The position numbers and the translations under genes were made by a program. The notes under the pieces were generated by a model. That model was given only the letters and a program-made list of their open reading frames with translations. It was not told where the DNA came from and made no database searches. Of a DNA stretch of 64,000 nt, positions 33,250 through 41,354 are shown one piece after another; position 1 is the stretch's first letter, and each line of letters opens with the position of its first letter. Source of the stretch: Pseudomonas sp. Root562 (GTDB lineage: Bacteria; Pseudomonadota; Gammaproteobacteria; Pseudomonadales; Pseudomonadaceae); the NCBI RefSeq assembly GCF_001427125.1, contig NZ_LMGK01000025.1, positions 615,810-679,809 on the forward strand, given 5' to 3'.

Positions 33250-33291
33250 ATACCCAAGTATACTATTCCGCTTTTTTTGAGCGCGTATCTT
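33250..33291 (+). promoter_or_regulatory. FixJ-type operator plus -10 element before lone receiver
   Basis: ATACCCAAGTAT (33250-33261) and TATCTT (33286-33291) have a centre-to-hexamer distance of 30.5 bp, the same as at 27898-27939. The flanks GCG before and GCA after the TATCTT are also shared, suggesting duplicated promoters or strong constraint. Confidence 0.6.
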
Positions 33292-33344
33292 GCAAGTATG
33301 GCGGGCGCCACTTAGCGCCACTCGCAATGACGCAAGGTTTCCAC

Positions 33345-33725
33345 ATGTTCAACTCAGCTATTATTTCAGTTGTTGATGATGACGAACTAATTCTTATCTC
33401 GCTGGACAGTTTATTGCGTTCTTACGGTTACACGGTAAACACCTACAACAGCGCCTACGCGTTTCTTGAATCCAGCGGCCCCGAGCAGACCGACTGCCTG
33501 ATCTCCGACATTCAGATGCCCGGTATGTGCGGGGTACAGCTGTACGAAACGCTGGCGGCCAGAAACACCCATATCCCCACGCTTTTCATTACCGGAAAGC
33601 CTGGCCTGCCACCGCAGTTCAGCGCCAGCGTGCGAAAACCCGAAGGATATTTTGCCAAGCCTTTCAATACCGATGCATTGCTGGCGTGTATCGACAGGGT
33701 GCTTAAGCGCCAGGTTCGATGCTGA
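33345..33725 (+). CDS. Stand-alone response regulator receiver domain
   Basis: This 126-residue receiver has VVDDDE, phospho-Asp in LISDIQMPGMCG, Thr in FITGKPG and switch Lys in YFAKPFNTDAL. No output domain. It is similar to the receivers at 10615 and 27995 (DIQMPGM, ITGxP and the final LLACIDRVL helix). Its promoter elements match those of the 27995 gene in sequence and spacing. A ribosome site (AAGG) favours ATG 33345 over ATG 33327. It probably takes part in the same phosphorelay as the FixJ/kinase genes nearby. Confidence 0.87.
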   Translation: MFNSAIISVVDDDELILISLDSLLRSYGYTVNTYNSAYAFLESSGPEQTDCLISDIQMPGMCGVQLYETLAARNTHIPTLFITGKPGLPPQFSASVRKPEGYFAKPFNTDALLACIDRVLKRQVRC

Positions 33726-33746
33726 CCGCCTGATCAATAATTCTTA

Positions 33747-33758
33747 ACACCTTGGTAT
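33747..33758 (+). promoter_or_regulatory. FixJ-type palindromic operator before catalase
   Basis: ACACCTTGGTAT shares the CACCTTGGTAT core with the site at 28383 and lies 151 bases before the catalase start. One arm is imperfect (ACACC for ATACC). No TATCTT is found at the standard spacing. Confidence 0.4.
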
Positions 33759-33908
33759 AACAAACTCAGACTCAAGCAGGCACTTTTTTGCCGTTTGCAA
33801 AGCTGCGCTGCAACACCGAAACAAATAACATTTTCATTATCAGTTTCTGTTTATTTAAAACTTTGATTCTTCCTGCCCAACTAAAACCTCAACGTGAAGA
33901 ACCGTGAC

Positions 33909-35351
33909 ATGCCAAAAAACAAACTGACCTCGATCAACGGCGCTCCCGTCGTCGACAACTTCAATATCCAGACCGCCGGCCCTCGCGGCCCAGCATTGCT
34001 GCAGGACGTCTGGCTGTTGGAAAAACTCGCCCACTTCGACCGCGAAGTCATTCCCGAGCGACGTATGCACGCCAAAGGTTCCGGCGCCTACGGCACCTTC
34101 ACCGTAACCCACGACATCACGCGCTACACCAAGGCCCGGCTGTTTTCGCAGGTGGGCAAACAAACGCCGATCTTTACCCGCTTCTCGACGGTTGCCGGTG
34201 AGCGCGGCGCGGCGGATGCCGAACGCGACATTCGTGGTTTTGCCCTGAAGTTCTACACCGACCAAGGCAACTGGGATTTGGTCGGCAACAACACCCCGGT
34301 GTTTTTCTTTCGCGACCCATTGCGCTTCCCGGACCTCAACCATGCGGTCAAGCGCGACCCGCGCACCGGCATGCGCAATGCGCAAAGCAACTGGGATTTC
34401 TGGACGTCATTGCCCGAAGCCTTGCATCAGGTGACCATCGTCATGAGCCAGCGTGGCATTCCGCGCAGCTACCGGCACATGCATGGTTTCGGCAGCCATA
34501 CGTTCAGCCTGATCAACGCCAACAACGAACGGCATTGGGTCAAGTTCACCTTCAAATCCCAACAAGGCATCGACAACCTGAGTGACGAACAGGCTCAGGA
34601 CCTGATCGGCCGCGACCGCGAAAGCCACCACCGTGACCTGTTCGACAGCATTGAAGCGGGCGACTTTCCACGCTGGACGTTCTACATCCAGGTCATGACC
34701 GAGGACCAGGCCCATGATCACGGCGTCAACCCGTTCGACCTGACCAAGGTCTGGCCGCACAAAGACTACCCGTTGATCGAGGTGGGTTACTTCGAGCTCA
34801 ACCGCAACCCGGAAAACGTCTTCGCCGAAGTCGAACAAGCCGCGTTCTCGCCGTCGAACGTCGTACCCGGCATCGGCTTCTCACCCGACCGGATGCTGCA
34901 AGCGCGGTTGTTTGCCTACGGCGATGCCGCGCGTTATCGCCTGGGGGTCAATCACCACCAGATCCCGGTCAACGCCGCCCGTTGCCCGGTGCACAGCTTT
35001 CATCGCGACGGCGCCATGCGCGTGGACGGTAACTACGGCGGTCAATTGGCGTACGTACCCAATAGCGATGGTCAATGGGCCGATCAACCGGACTGGCGCG
35101 AACCGCCGCTGAAGATTTCCGGCGCTGCCGGGCATTGGGATCATCGCGTGGACGAAGATCACTTCGAACAGCCCGGCAACCTGTTCCGTCTGATGTCCGA
35201 GTCGGAGAAACAAGCGCTGTTCGACAACACCGCGCGCTCGCTCAGTGGCGTCTCTCAGGAAGTGCAGCAACGGCATATCGCCCATTGCACCCTGGCCGAT
35301 CCGTTTTATGGCGCCGGGGTTTCCCGAGCATTGGCCGAACTCGACCGGTAA
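33909..35351 (+). CDS. katA: Heme catalase (KatA-like, small-subunit clade)
   Basis: This 480-residue monofunctional catalase converts hydrogen peroxide to water and oxygen. The distal His is in RRMHAKGSGAYGTF, the distal Asn in LVGNNTPVFFFRD, and the proximal heme-ligand Tyr in RLFAYGDAARYRLG. It closely follows KatA-type enzymes of Pseudomonas (VVDNFNIQTAGPRGP, HFDREVIPERR), has no signal peptide and is of normal length. An upstream GTG at 33894 could add five residues. It ends the FixJ-operator block and lies before the heme-uptake genes; catalase needs heme, so co-location may be meaningful. A REP pair follows. Confidence 0.93.
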   Translation: MPKNKLTSINGAPVVDNFNIQTAGPRGPALLQDVWLLEKLAHFDREVIPERRMHAKGSGAYGTFTVTHDITRYTKARLFSQVGKQTPIFTRFSTVAGERGAADAERDIRGFALKFYTDQGNWDLVGNNTPVFFFRDPLRFPDLNHAVKRDPRTGMRNAQSNWDFWTSLPEALHQVTIVMSQRGIPRSYRHMHGFGSHTFSLINANNERHWVKFTFKSQQGIDNLSDEQAQDLIGRDRESHHRDLFDSIEAGDFPRWTFYIQVMTEDQAHDHGVNPFDLTKVWPHKDYPLIEVGYFELNRNPENVFAEVEQAAFSPSNVVPGIGFSPDRMLQARLFAYGDAARYRLGVNHHQIPVNAARCPVHSFHRDGAMRVDGNYGGQLAYVPNSDGQWADQPDWREPPLKISGAAGHWDHRVDEDHFEQPGNLFRLMSESEKQALFDNTARSLSGVSQEVQQRHIAHCTLADPFYGAGVSRALAELDR

Positions 35352-35360
35352 AGCCCAGAC

Positions 35361-35453
35361 CCTGCAGGAGCGAGCCTGCTCGCGATTGCGGAGTGTCAGT
35401 CACTTTAAAGGTGACTGGTACACGGCAATCGCGAGCAGGCTCGCTCCTGCAGG
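35361..35453. repeat. REP element pair, 28-bp perfect inverted repeat
   Basis: The arms 35361-35388 (beginning CCTGCAGGAGCGAGCCTGCT) and 35426-35453 are exact reverse complements separated by 37 bases. Each arm contains the GAGC-N-GCTC core of Pseudomonas REP sequences. The loop itself holds a smaller hairpin (AGTCACTTT/AAAGGTGACT). It lies 10 bases after catalase and can act as a transcript-stabilising or terminating structure. Confidence 0.9.
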
Positions 35454-35626
35454 TTTATCGCTACAGTTGAAGATATCGACCCAGAGACCGGGCTTCGGCG
35501 TGTACGCAAACGGAGCGTTGATGGCATCATCCCCCGTCAGATCGACAGAGGAAGCGTCCTGATGCACTCCAAATCAATGCCGGCGTGCGCCGATGTGCGC
35601 CCGTGCCAGCCGCCCGGAATCACCCA

Positions 35627-36664
35627 ATGACGGCCATCGTTCGGCCAAGGCCGATGCTGATTTCCCTGGGTCTGTTGTTGCTGCTGGTGTTCTGGTTGTC
35701 GCTGGCTCTCGGGCCGGTCAGCCTGCCGTTGGGCGATACCTTGCTTGCCGGCCTGCGTCTGCTTGGCCTGCCAGTGAATGGCGGTGACACGCAACAGGCG
35801 CAGCTGATCCTCGGTCAGATCCGCCTGCCACGCAGCTTGCTCGGCATCGCGGTCGGTTCGGTACTGGCGTTGTCGGGCGTGGCGATGCAGGGGTTGTTCC
35901 GCAACCCATTGGCGGACCCGGGCCTGGTGGGAGTGTCTGGCGGTGCGGCGCTCGGCGCGGCTTTCGCCATCGTTGGTGGCAGCATGCTGGGTGGTTTGTC
36001 ACCGGCCATCGAACCGTATCTGCTGTCGATATGCGCTTTCGCCGGTGGCTTGATCGTCACGGCGGTGGTGTATCGCTTCGGCCGCAGCAATGGCCAGACC
36101 AACGTCGCCACCATGTTGTTGGCGGGGGTGGCGATGACCGCCATGGCCGGTGCAGGTGTCGGCTTGTTCACTTACCTGGCCGACGACGCCACGCTACGCA
36201 CCCTGACCTTCTGGAACCTGGGCAGCCTCAACGGCGCCAGTTACCCGCGCTTGTGGCCGTTGCTGATCGTTGCAGTGGGCGTGGCGTTGTGGCTGCCACG
36301 GCGCGCGGCAGCACTCAATGCGATGTTGCTCGGCGAATCGGAAGCCCGGCACCTGGGTTTCAATGTCGAGCGAATCAAACTCGAACTGGTGCTGTGCACG
36401 GCGCTGGGTGTGGGTGCCGCCGTGGCGGCGGCAGGCCTGATCGGTTTTATCGGCCTGGTGGTGCCGCACCTGATGCGCCTGCTGGTCGGCCCGGATCATC
36501 GGGTTTTGTTACCGGCCTCGTTGCTGGCCGGTGCCAGCCTGCTGTTGTTGGCCGATCTGGTCGCCCGACTGCTGCTGGCGCCAGCCGAATTGCCGATCGG
36601 TATCGTCACGGCGCTCATCGGCGCGCCCTTCTTCCTTTACCTGCTGGTGCGAGGGCGTGCCTGA
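35627..36664 (+). CDS. hmuU: FecCD-family ABC permease, heme type (HmuU/PhuU-like)
   Basis: This 345-residue inner-membrane permease has about ten helices and the family motifs GVAMQGLFRNPLADPGLVGV (residues 79-98) and a late coupling-helix region around GLIGFIGLVVPHL. It should form a homodimer moving heme or a ferric complex, powered by the ATPase encoded next. Its stop overlaps the ATPase start by one base. The substrate is inferred from the ATPase and ChaN-type neighbours; other FecCD permeases take siderophores or cobalamin. The usual binding-protein gene is not found upstream. Confidence 0.88.
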   Translation: MTAIVRPRPMLISLGLLLLLVFWLSLALGPVSLPLGDTLLAGLRLLGLPVNGGDTQQAQLILGQIRLPRSLLGIAVGSVLALSGVAMQGLFRNPLADPGLVGVSGGAALGAAFAIVGGSMLGGLSPAIEPYLLSICAFAGGLIVTAVVYRFGRSNGQTNVATMLLAGVAMTAMAGAGVGLFTYLADDATLRTLTFWNLGSLNGASYPRLWPLLIVAVGVALWLPRRAAALNAMLLGESEARHLGFNVERIKLELVLCTALGVGAAVAAAGLIGFIGLVVPHLMRLLVGPDHRVLLPASLLAGASLLLLADLVARLLLAPAELPIGIVTALIGAPFFLYLLVRGRA

Positions 36665-37431
36665 TGCTGCGGGCAAACAATTTGCTGGTCCGACGCGGCA
36701 GCCGCACCGTGCTGGCCGACATCGATATCGACTTGCGTCCGGGTCAAGTACTTGGCGTATTGGGGCCTAACGGCGCGGGCAAAAGCACCCTGCTCGGCGC
36801 CCTTTGCGATGAGTTGCCGATCAGCGCAGGCACGGTCAGCCTTGACGGGCGCAAACTCGCTGACTGGCCGGGCCAGGAGCGGGCCAGACGCCTGGCCGTG
36901 TTGCCGCAGAGTTCGAGCCTGAACTTCGCTTTCTCGGTCAATGAAGTGGTGGGCATGGGCCGTCTGCCCCATGCCAGCGGACGTGTGCGCGATGCGCAAA
37001 TTGTCGCCGAAGCCCTGAGTGCCGCCGACGCCTTGCACCTGGCCGGGCGCAGTTATCTGGCGTTGTCCGGTGGCGAGCGCCAGCGTGTGCATCTGGCACG
37101 GGTGCTCGCGCAACTGTGGCCGGGCGCCGAGGGGCAGATTCTGTTACTCGACGAGCCGACCTCGATGCTCGACCCGCTGCACCAGCACACCATCCTGCAA
37201 GCGGTGCGCGATTTTGCCGGACGCGGTGCGGCGGTGCTGGTGATCCTGCACGATCTCAACCTGGCGGCACGTTATTGCGATCAATTGCTGCTGTTGCAAG
37301 ACGGTCGTCCACACGCCTGCGGCCCACCGGATGAAGTATTGACCGCTCAAGCGCTGGAAGCGGTGTACGGGCTGCAAGTGCTGATTCACCGACACCCGGA
37401 ACGCGGCCACCCTTTGATTATCGCGCGCTGA
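36664..37431 (+). CDS. hmuV: Heme ABC transporter ATP-binding protein (HmuV/PhuV-like)
   Basis: This 255-residue ATPase has Walker A GPNGAGKST (residues 36-44), Q-loop PQSSSLNFAFSV, signature LSGGERQRV, Walker B ILLLDEPTS and H-loop His in LHDLNLA, all intact. HmuV-type heme ATPases show the same PGQVLGVLGPNGAGKSTLLG start and PTSMLDPLHQH. It energises the permease encoded upstream with a one-base ATG/TGA overlap and is followed 41 bases later by the ChaN-type lipoprotein. Confidence 0.9.
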   Translation: MLRANNLLVRRGSRTVLADIDIDLRPGQVLGVLGPNGAGKSTLLGALCDELPISAGTVSLDGRKLADWPGQERARRLAVLPQSSSLNFAFSVNEVVGMGRLPHASGRVRDAQIVAEALSAADALHLAGRSYLALSGGERQRVHLARVLAQLWPGAEGQILLLDEPTSMLDPLHQHTILQAVRDFAGRGAAVLVILHDLNLAARYCDQLLLLQDGRPHACGPPDEVLTAQALEAVYGLQVLIHRHPERGHPLIIAR

Positions 37432-37472
37432 TTCCCCGGTGTGCGAAAGGCCATGTCTGATGAGGAAAACCG

Positions 37473-38381
37473 ATGCGCATTCTGCTGTTATGCCTGGTCA
37501 GTCTGCTGGCTGCCTGCCAATCCAATTCCGTCACTGCCCCACCCGCGCCGATCGCCCCGCAAGGTCGCGATCACGCTGACCACCGGGTGATCCGTGAACT
37601 CGCCACCGGCCGCACCCTCACCCCGCAAGCGCTGGTCGAACGCCTGGCGGCTGCGCCACGGGTGCTGGTCGGTGAACAACACGACAATCCTGATCACCAT
37701 GCCCTGCAACTGTGGCTGCTGCGCCAACTGGCGGCGCGGCGTCCGCAAGGCAGTCTGCTGATGGAAATGCTCAACCCCGATCAACAGGCGAAAGTCGACG
37801 CCGCGCAGGCCGATACCCGCGCCGGTCAGCCACCGGCCAATGTCTATCAGGCGCTTTCCTGGCAAGCCAATTGGGATTGGAGTGTTTACGGTGCCGTGGT
37901 GACTTACGCCCTAAGCCAGCCCTACCCGCTGCTGTCGGCCAACCTTGACCGCGCGCAGATCATGCAGATTTACCAACAGCGACCGACGCTCAGCGGCGAA
38001 GCGTCCACCACGCAACAGGTACAAGCGACCTTGCTGGAGGACATCCGGGAATCCCATTGCGGCCTTCTGCCCGAATCACAGATGCCGGCAATGCTGGCGG
38101 TACAGCAACAGCGTGACCGTCACATGGCAGAACGCCTGTCAACGGCACCGACGCCTGCACTGTTACTGGCCGGCGCGTTTCATGTACGCAAGGATCTCGG
38201 TGTGCCATTGCACCTCAAAGACCTCGGTGCCGGCAAAGGTAACGCGGTGCTGGTGCTGGCCGAAGCAGGCAAGACCGTGACAGCAGAAAGCGCGGATTAT
38301 GTGTGGTACACCGCCGCGCAACCGGAGCAGGATCACTGCGCGAGCTTGCGTGGCGGCACGTCATCGACAATGCAGCGATAA
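37473..38381 (+). CDS. ChaN-family (PhuW-like) lipoprotein
   Basis: This 302-residue outer-membrane lipoprotein has a type II signal peptide with lipobox LLAAC (Cys at about residue 15). The ChaN domain follows: LVGEQHDNPDHHALQ, SLLMEMLNP, LSANLDR and LLLAGAFHVRKDLG. ChaN proteins bind stacked hemes, and related lipoproteins are encoded with heme-uptake systems, as here after permease and ATPase. The His residues in EQHDNPDHH are candidate heme ligands. The gene is likely the last of the three-gene unit. Confidence 0.87.
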   Translation: MRILLLCLVSLLAACQSNSVTAPPAPIAPQGRDHADHRVIRELATGRTLTPQALVERLAAAPRVLVGEQHDNPDHHALQLWLLRQLAARRPQGSLLMEMLNPDQQAKVDAAQADTRAGQPPANVYQALSWQANWDWSVYGAVVTYALSQPYPLLSANLDRAQIMQIYQQRPTLSGEASTTQQVQATLLEDIRESHCGLLPESQMPAMLAVQQQRDRHMAERLSTAPTPALLLAGAFHVRKDLGVPLHLKDLGAGKGNAVLVLAEAGKTVTAESADYVWYTAAQPEQDHCASLRGGTSSTMQR

Positions 38382-38458
38382 CGTGCCGCGTAAAGTTGTA
38401 GAGAGTTTGATTAGTCCATCACCTGGAAGGATCTTTTCGACCGTGCGCCAGGAAAACC

Positions 38459-39298
38459 TCACAGGCCCAACCGAAACTGCTTCGGCGTAATCCCGAACCG
38501 CTTGCGAAACGCCCGAATGAAATTACTCGGTTGCCGATACCCAAGCCGTTCGGCAATCCGCTCGATGGGCTGGTCCCCCGCCGTCAGCCAATGCCGTGCC
38601 AACTCCAGACTGTCACCGCGAACGTGCTGTGAAGCTTCAGTCTGCCAGTGGCGCAACATGCTCTGATGCAAAAACGGATTAGCCCCCAGCAATGGTTCAT
38701 CGAGACTGGCCAGCGGCAGGCTCAGGCACGGATGGGCTCCGCGCTTCACGTCAACCCCGACACCGCGCAACCACTCGCCAGCCGCCTGCTCGGACGTCAG
38801 GGTCACTGCGCAAAAAACCTCACCCGGAGCCCGCCCCAGTCGTCGGGCGATGTTGCGCACCAGGCTCAACGTCGCCGCATCCAGCCCAAAAAAATGTGGT
38901 AGCCGGTAAACGCTGCGCAAGTGCAGGTGGGCCTGCCCATCGACTTGCTCAAGTTGCGCCTGAACATAATTGGTCACTCGGGGCAGAAACTCGGTGAAGC
39001 ACAGCAGACTGGCGCGCAGGGTCGCGGCGGAATCGAGCAGAATGTTCAAGCCTTGCAGGGTGGTGGTGGCCATGCCGTTAACCAGTTCACAGCCGAATGT
39101 TGCGCTTGCACCCAGCCGCTCGCATTCACTCCACAACTCCTCGACCAGGTGCGCCGGCACCTGTGAACCTTGCTCGTCCAGTAACGAAAGGCAGATACCG
39201 GCCCGCTTGAGCAACTGATCACGACACAGCCCTGACTGCTGGGCGTGACTGAGGATGGTGCGGGTGAAGGCGCTGGAAATGAACGGTTGACTGGTCAT
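38459..39298 (-). CDS. AraC-family regulator with arabinose-binding-like N-domain
   Basis: This 279-residue regulator has an N-terminal Arabinose_bd-like effector domain (about residues 15-190) and a C-terminal AraC HTH. The second HTH helix pair reads IERIAERLGYRQPSNFIRAF followed by RKRFGITPKQFR. Such regulators usually activate catabolic or amino-acid genes; none lies next to it. It is divergent from a LysR gene 97 bases away (start 39395), so both may share promoter sequence around 39299-39394. Confidence 0.9.
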   Translation of the reverse strand: MTSQPFISSAFTRTILSHAQQSGLCRDQLLKRAGICLSLLDEQGSQVPAHLVEELWSECERLGASATFGCELVNGMATTTLQGLNILLDSAATLRASLLCFTEFLPRVTNYVQAQLEQVDGQAHLHLRSVYRLPHFFGLDAATLSLVRNIARRLGRAPGEVFCAVTLTSEQAAGEWLRGVGVDVKRGAHPCLSLPLASLDEPLLGANPFLHQSMLRHWQTEASQHVRGDSLELARHWLTAGDQPIERIAERLGYRQPSNFIRAFRKRFGITPKQFRLGL

Positions 39299-39394
39299 GG
39301 CACGCTACAACGAAAGACAGGCGTGTACTTATGCCAGCCTCTGTGATATCGATCCAATGCATTAAAAGTATCTACGCAATGCAGGAGACGCATG

Positions 39395-40318
39395 ATGGAT
39401 CTACGCCAGCTTCGCCATCTGGTTGCACTGGCCGACTACCGCAACTTTGGTCGCGCAGCCGAGGCGATCAACCTTAGCCAGCCGGCCTTCAGTCGCAGCA
39501 TCCAGACCCTCGAACGGGACCTCGATTGCCTGTTGGTGGAACGCAGCAGTCGCGAATTCCGTCTGACCGGTCAAGGCGAACTGGTGCTGCAACATGCTCG
39601 CCGCTTGCTCGCCGGCAGTCAGGCCCTGCACAACGAACTCACCCAGTACAACGGCCTGACCGGCGGCGAGTTGCGTTTCGGTTGCGGCCCCTATCCGGCT
39701 CAATTATTGGTACCCGAAGCCCTGGCAGAATTTATCCAGGCCCATCCGGCGATCCGCATCAGCTTCCATCAGGGCGATTGGCAACAACTGGCGTTGTGGT
39801 TGCGTGAGCAACAGATCGAATTCCTGGTGGCCGATGCGCGCTATTTCACCGGTGATCCGCAATACCACGTGCAACTGTTGCGACCGCGGCGCGGGCGTTT
39901 TTTCTGTCGTATCGGTCATCCCCTGGCCAAGCGCAAAAACCTGTCCTTGCGCGCCCTGCTCGATTACGCCGTCGTGGGCACCCGCATTCCGCCGATGATC
40001 CGCAAAATCCTCGCCGATGCCCAGGGCGAGCCGGACTTCAATCCGACCGTCGAATGCGCTCAATTCGATGCCATCTGCCGCGTGGTGAGACGCTCCGATG
40101 CGGTAGGCATCGCTACCATGGAAGCGCTCGCCGAACAGGTCGAACAAGGGTTGATACAGCTTCTGGAATTTGTCGATGCGCCCAGTGATGACCCTGGACT
40201 GCTTCTGCATTACGGCATCGTCAGTCGCGTCGGCTATTCCCTGACACCCGCAGCGCTGGCAATGATGGAGGCGATAGTGCGGGTCGATGAGCGTTTGCTG
40301 GCCGCGACCTCGATGTAA
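39395..40318 (+). CDS. LysR-family transcription regulator
   Basis: This 307-residue regulator has a standard LysR HTH at residues 1-60 (MDLRQLRHLVALADYRNFGR, LSQPAFSRSIQTLER) followed by an effector-binding domain of two Rossmann-like halves. The start at 39395 is chosen over ATG 39392 because AGGAG sits seven bases upstream. It is divergent from the AraC gene before it. No adjacent structural operon suggests its target. A REP element separates it from the next, convergent LysR gene. Confidence 0.9.
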   Translation: MDLRQLRHLVALADYRNFGRAAEAINLSQPAFSRSIQTLERDLDCLLVERSSREFRLTGQGELVLQHARRLLAGSQALHNELTQYNGLTGGELRFGCGPYPAQLLVPEALAEFIQAHPAIRISFHQGDWQQLALWLREQQIEFLVADARYFTGDPQYHVQLLRPRRGRFFCRIGHPLAKRKNLSLRALLDYAVVGTRIPPMIRKILADAQGEPDFNPTVECAQFDAICRVVRRSDAVGIATMEALAEQVEQGLIQLLEFVDAPSDDPGLLLHYGIVSRVGYSLTPAALAMMEAIVRVDERLLAATSM

Positions 40319-40323
40319 ACCCG

Positions 40324-40352
40324 GTGGGAGCCAGCAGGCTCGCTCCTACAGG
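40324..40352. repeat. Single REP element
   Basis: GTGGGAGCCAGCAGGCTCGC followed by TCCTACAGG, with GGAGC/GCTCC arms and the GCTCGCTCC core seen in the other REP copies. It lies between convergent LysR genes and may serve as a bidirectional terminator. Confidence 0.8.
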
Positions 40353-40368
40353 ATTTCGGGGCGCGGCA

Positions 40369-41283
40369 TCAGGCCCGGCGTGCCAATGCTTGCACCGAAC
40401 GAGGTTCACCCAGAGCCCGCAGCAGGCAATGCATCGCTTCCTCACGACTGCGCTCGAAGCGATAGCGCGCTTCGATGTACAGCGCCAGTTTCAACTCCAC
40501 CGGCTCCTCAAACGGCAACGGCACATGTTGCAACCCCAATGCACCGGCAACCCGGCTCGGCAGGCTCATGCCGAACGGTTGCCGGTCGGCCATCACTTTC
40601 GCCGCCAGCGTGCTTTGGGTGCTTACCGCCAGTGTACGGCGCAACCCCTTCAGGCCGAGTTGCAAATCCACCGGGCTGAGCCCGTCGCGGCGGCTGGAAA
40701 TCTGGATCTGCGGTTGCTGCAAATAGGCTTGCAAGGTACTCGGCGGCTCCTTCAACGCGGCGCCGTAAGCGAACACATAACGATCGGCGGGCAATACCTG
40801 TTTATGCAAGCCGGCCAACCCGGCCAGGGGTTGGTCGAGGTCGATCAGGATGTCCAGTTTGCCGCTCGACAGTTCCTGCAAGGCATCGCGTCGACGTGGC
40901 TGGAAGTAGCGGACCTGCCAGTCGGCGTGGGGCGATTCGAGCAAGGCATCGAGCAAAACCGGTTGCAGGCAATCCAGGCAACTGATGCGCAACAGCGGAT
41001 TGTTCTGCCGTGCGGCGGGAATCATCCGCAAGCCGTCGCGCAGGGATTCCAATGCAGCGCGCACGTAATCGGCCAGGCGATGGGCGACCAGCGTCGGGGT
41101 CACGCCCAGGCGACTCTTGATGAACAGCGGGTCGCCGCATAACTCGCGCAGGCGGCGCAATGCGTTGCTCATGGCCGGTTGCGACAGGCACATCACTTCG
41201 GCGGCACGGGTGACACTGCGCTGCTGGTAGATTGCATCGAAGGCGAGCAGCAGGTTCAGGTCGAGCTGGCGTAAATCAAGCAT
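40369..41283 (-). CDS. LysR-family transcription regulator (NodD/PcpR-like)
   Basis: This 304-residue regulator has an N-terminal HTH (LDLNLLLAFDAIYQQRSVTR, LSQPAMSNALRRLRELCGDP) and a substrate-binding domain. The LNLLxAFDAIY start and DPLFIKSRLG segment are those of the NodD/NahR-like branch, often regulators of aromatic metabolism; no such genes are adjacent. It converges with the LysR gene upstream and is divergent from the AraC gene that starts at 41355, 71 bases away. Confidence 0.9.
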   Translation of the reverse strand: MLDLRQLDLNLLLAFDAIYQQRSVTRAAEVMCLSQPAMSNALRRLRELCGDPLFIKSRLGVTPTLVAHRLADYVRAALESLRDGLRMIPAARQNNPLLRISCLDCLQPVLLDALLESPHADWQVRYFQPRRRDALQELSSGKLDILIDLDQPLAGLAGLHKQVLPADRYVFAYGAALKEPPSTLQAYLQQPQIQISSRRDGLSPVDLQLGLKGLRRTLAVSTQSTLAAKVMADRQPFGMSLPSRVAGALGLQHVPLPFEEPVELKLALYIEARYRFERSREEAMHCLLRALGEPRSVQALARRA

Positions 41284-41354
41284 GGTCTTGCTCCGGCAAA
41301 TCGCTTAACGTCGCGCAGCCTAACCAGTGTTTCGCCAGACGCCGTGAGCCCTAC

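Noticed and set aside
35454..35626. Possible remnant of a heme-binding protein gene before the permease
   Set aside because: A frame reads RPGFGVYANGALMASS, but I could not match it to PhuT or any family.
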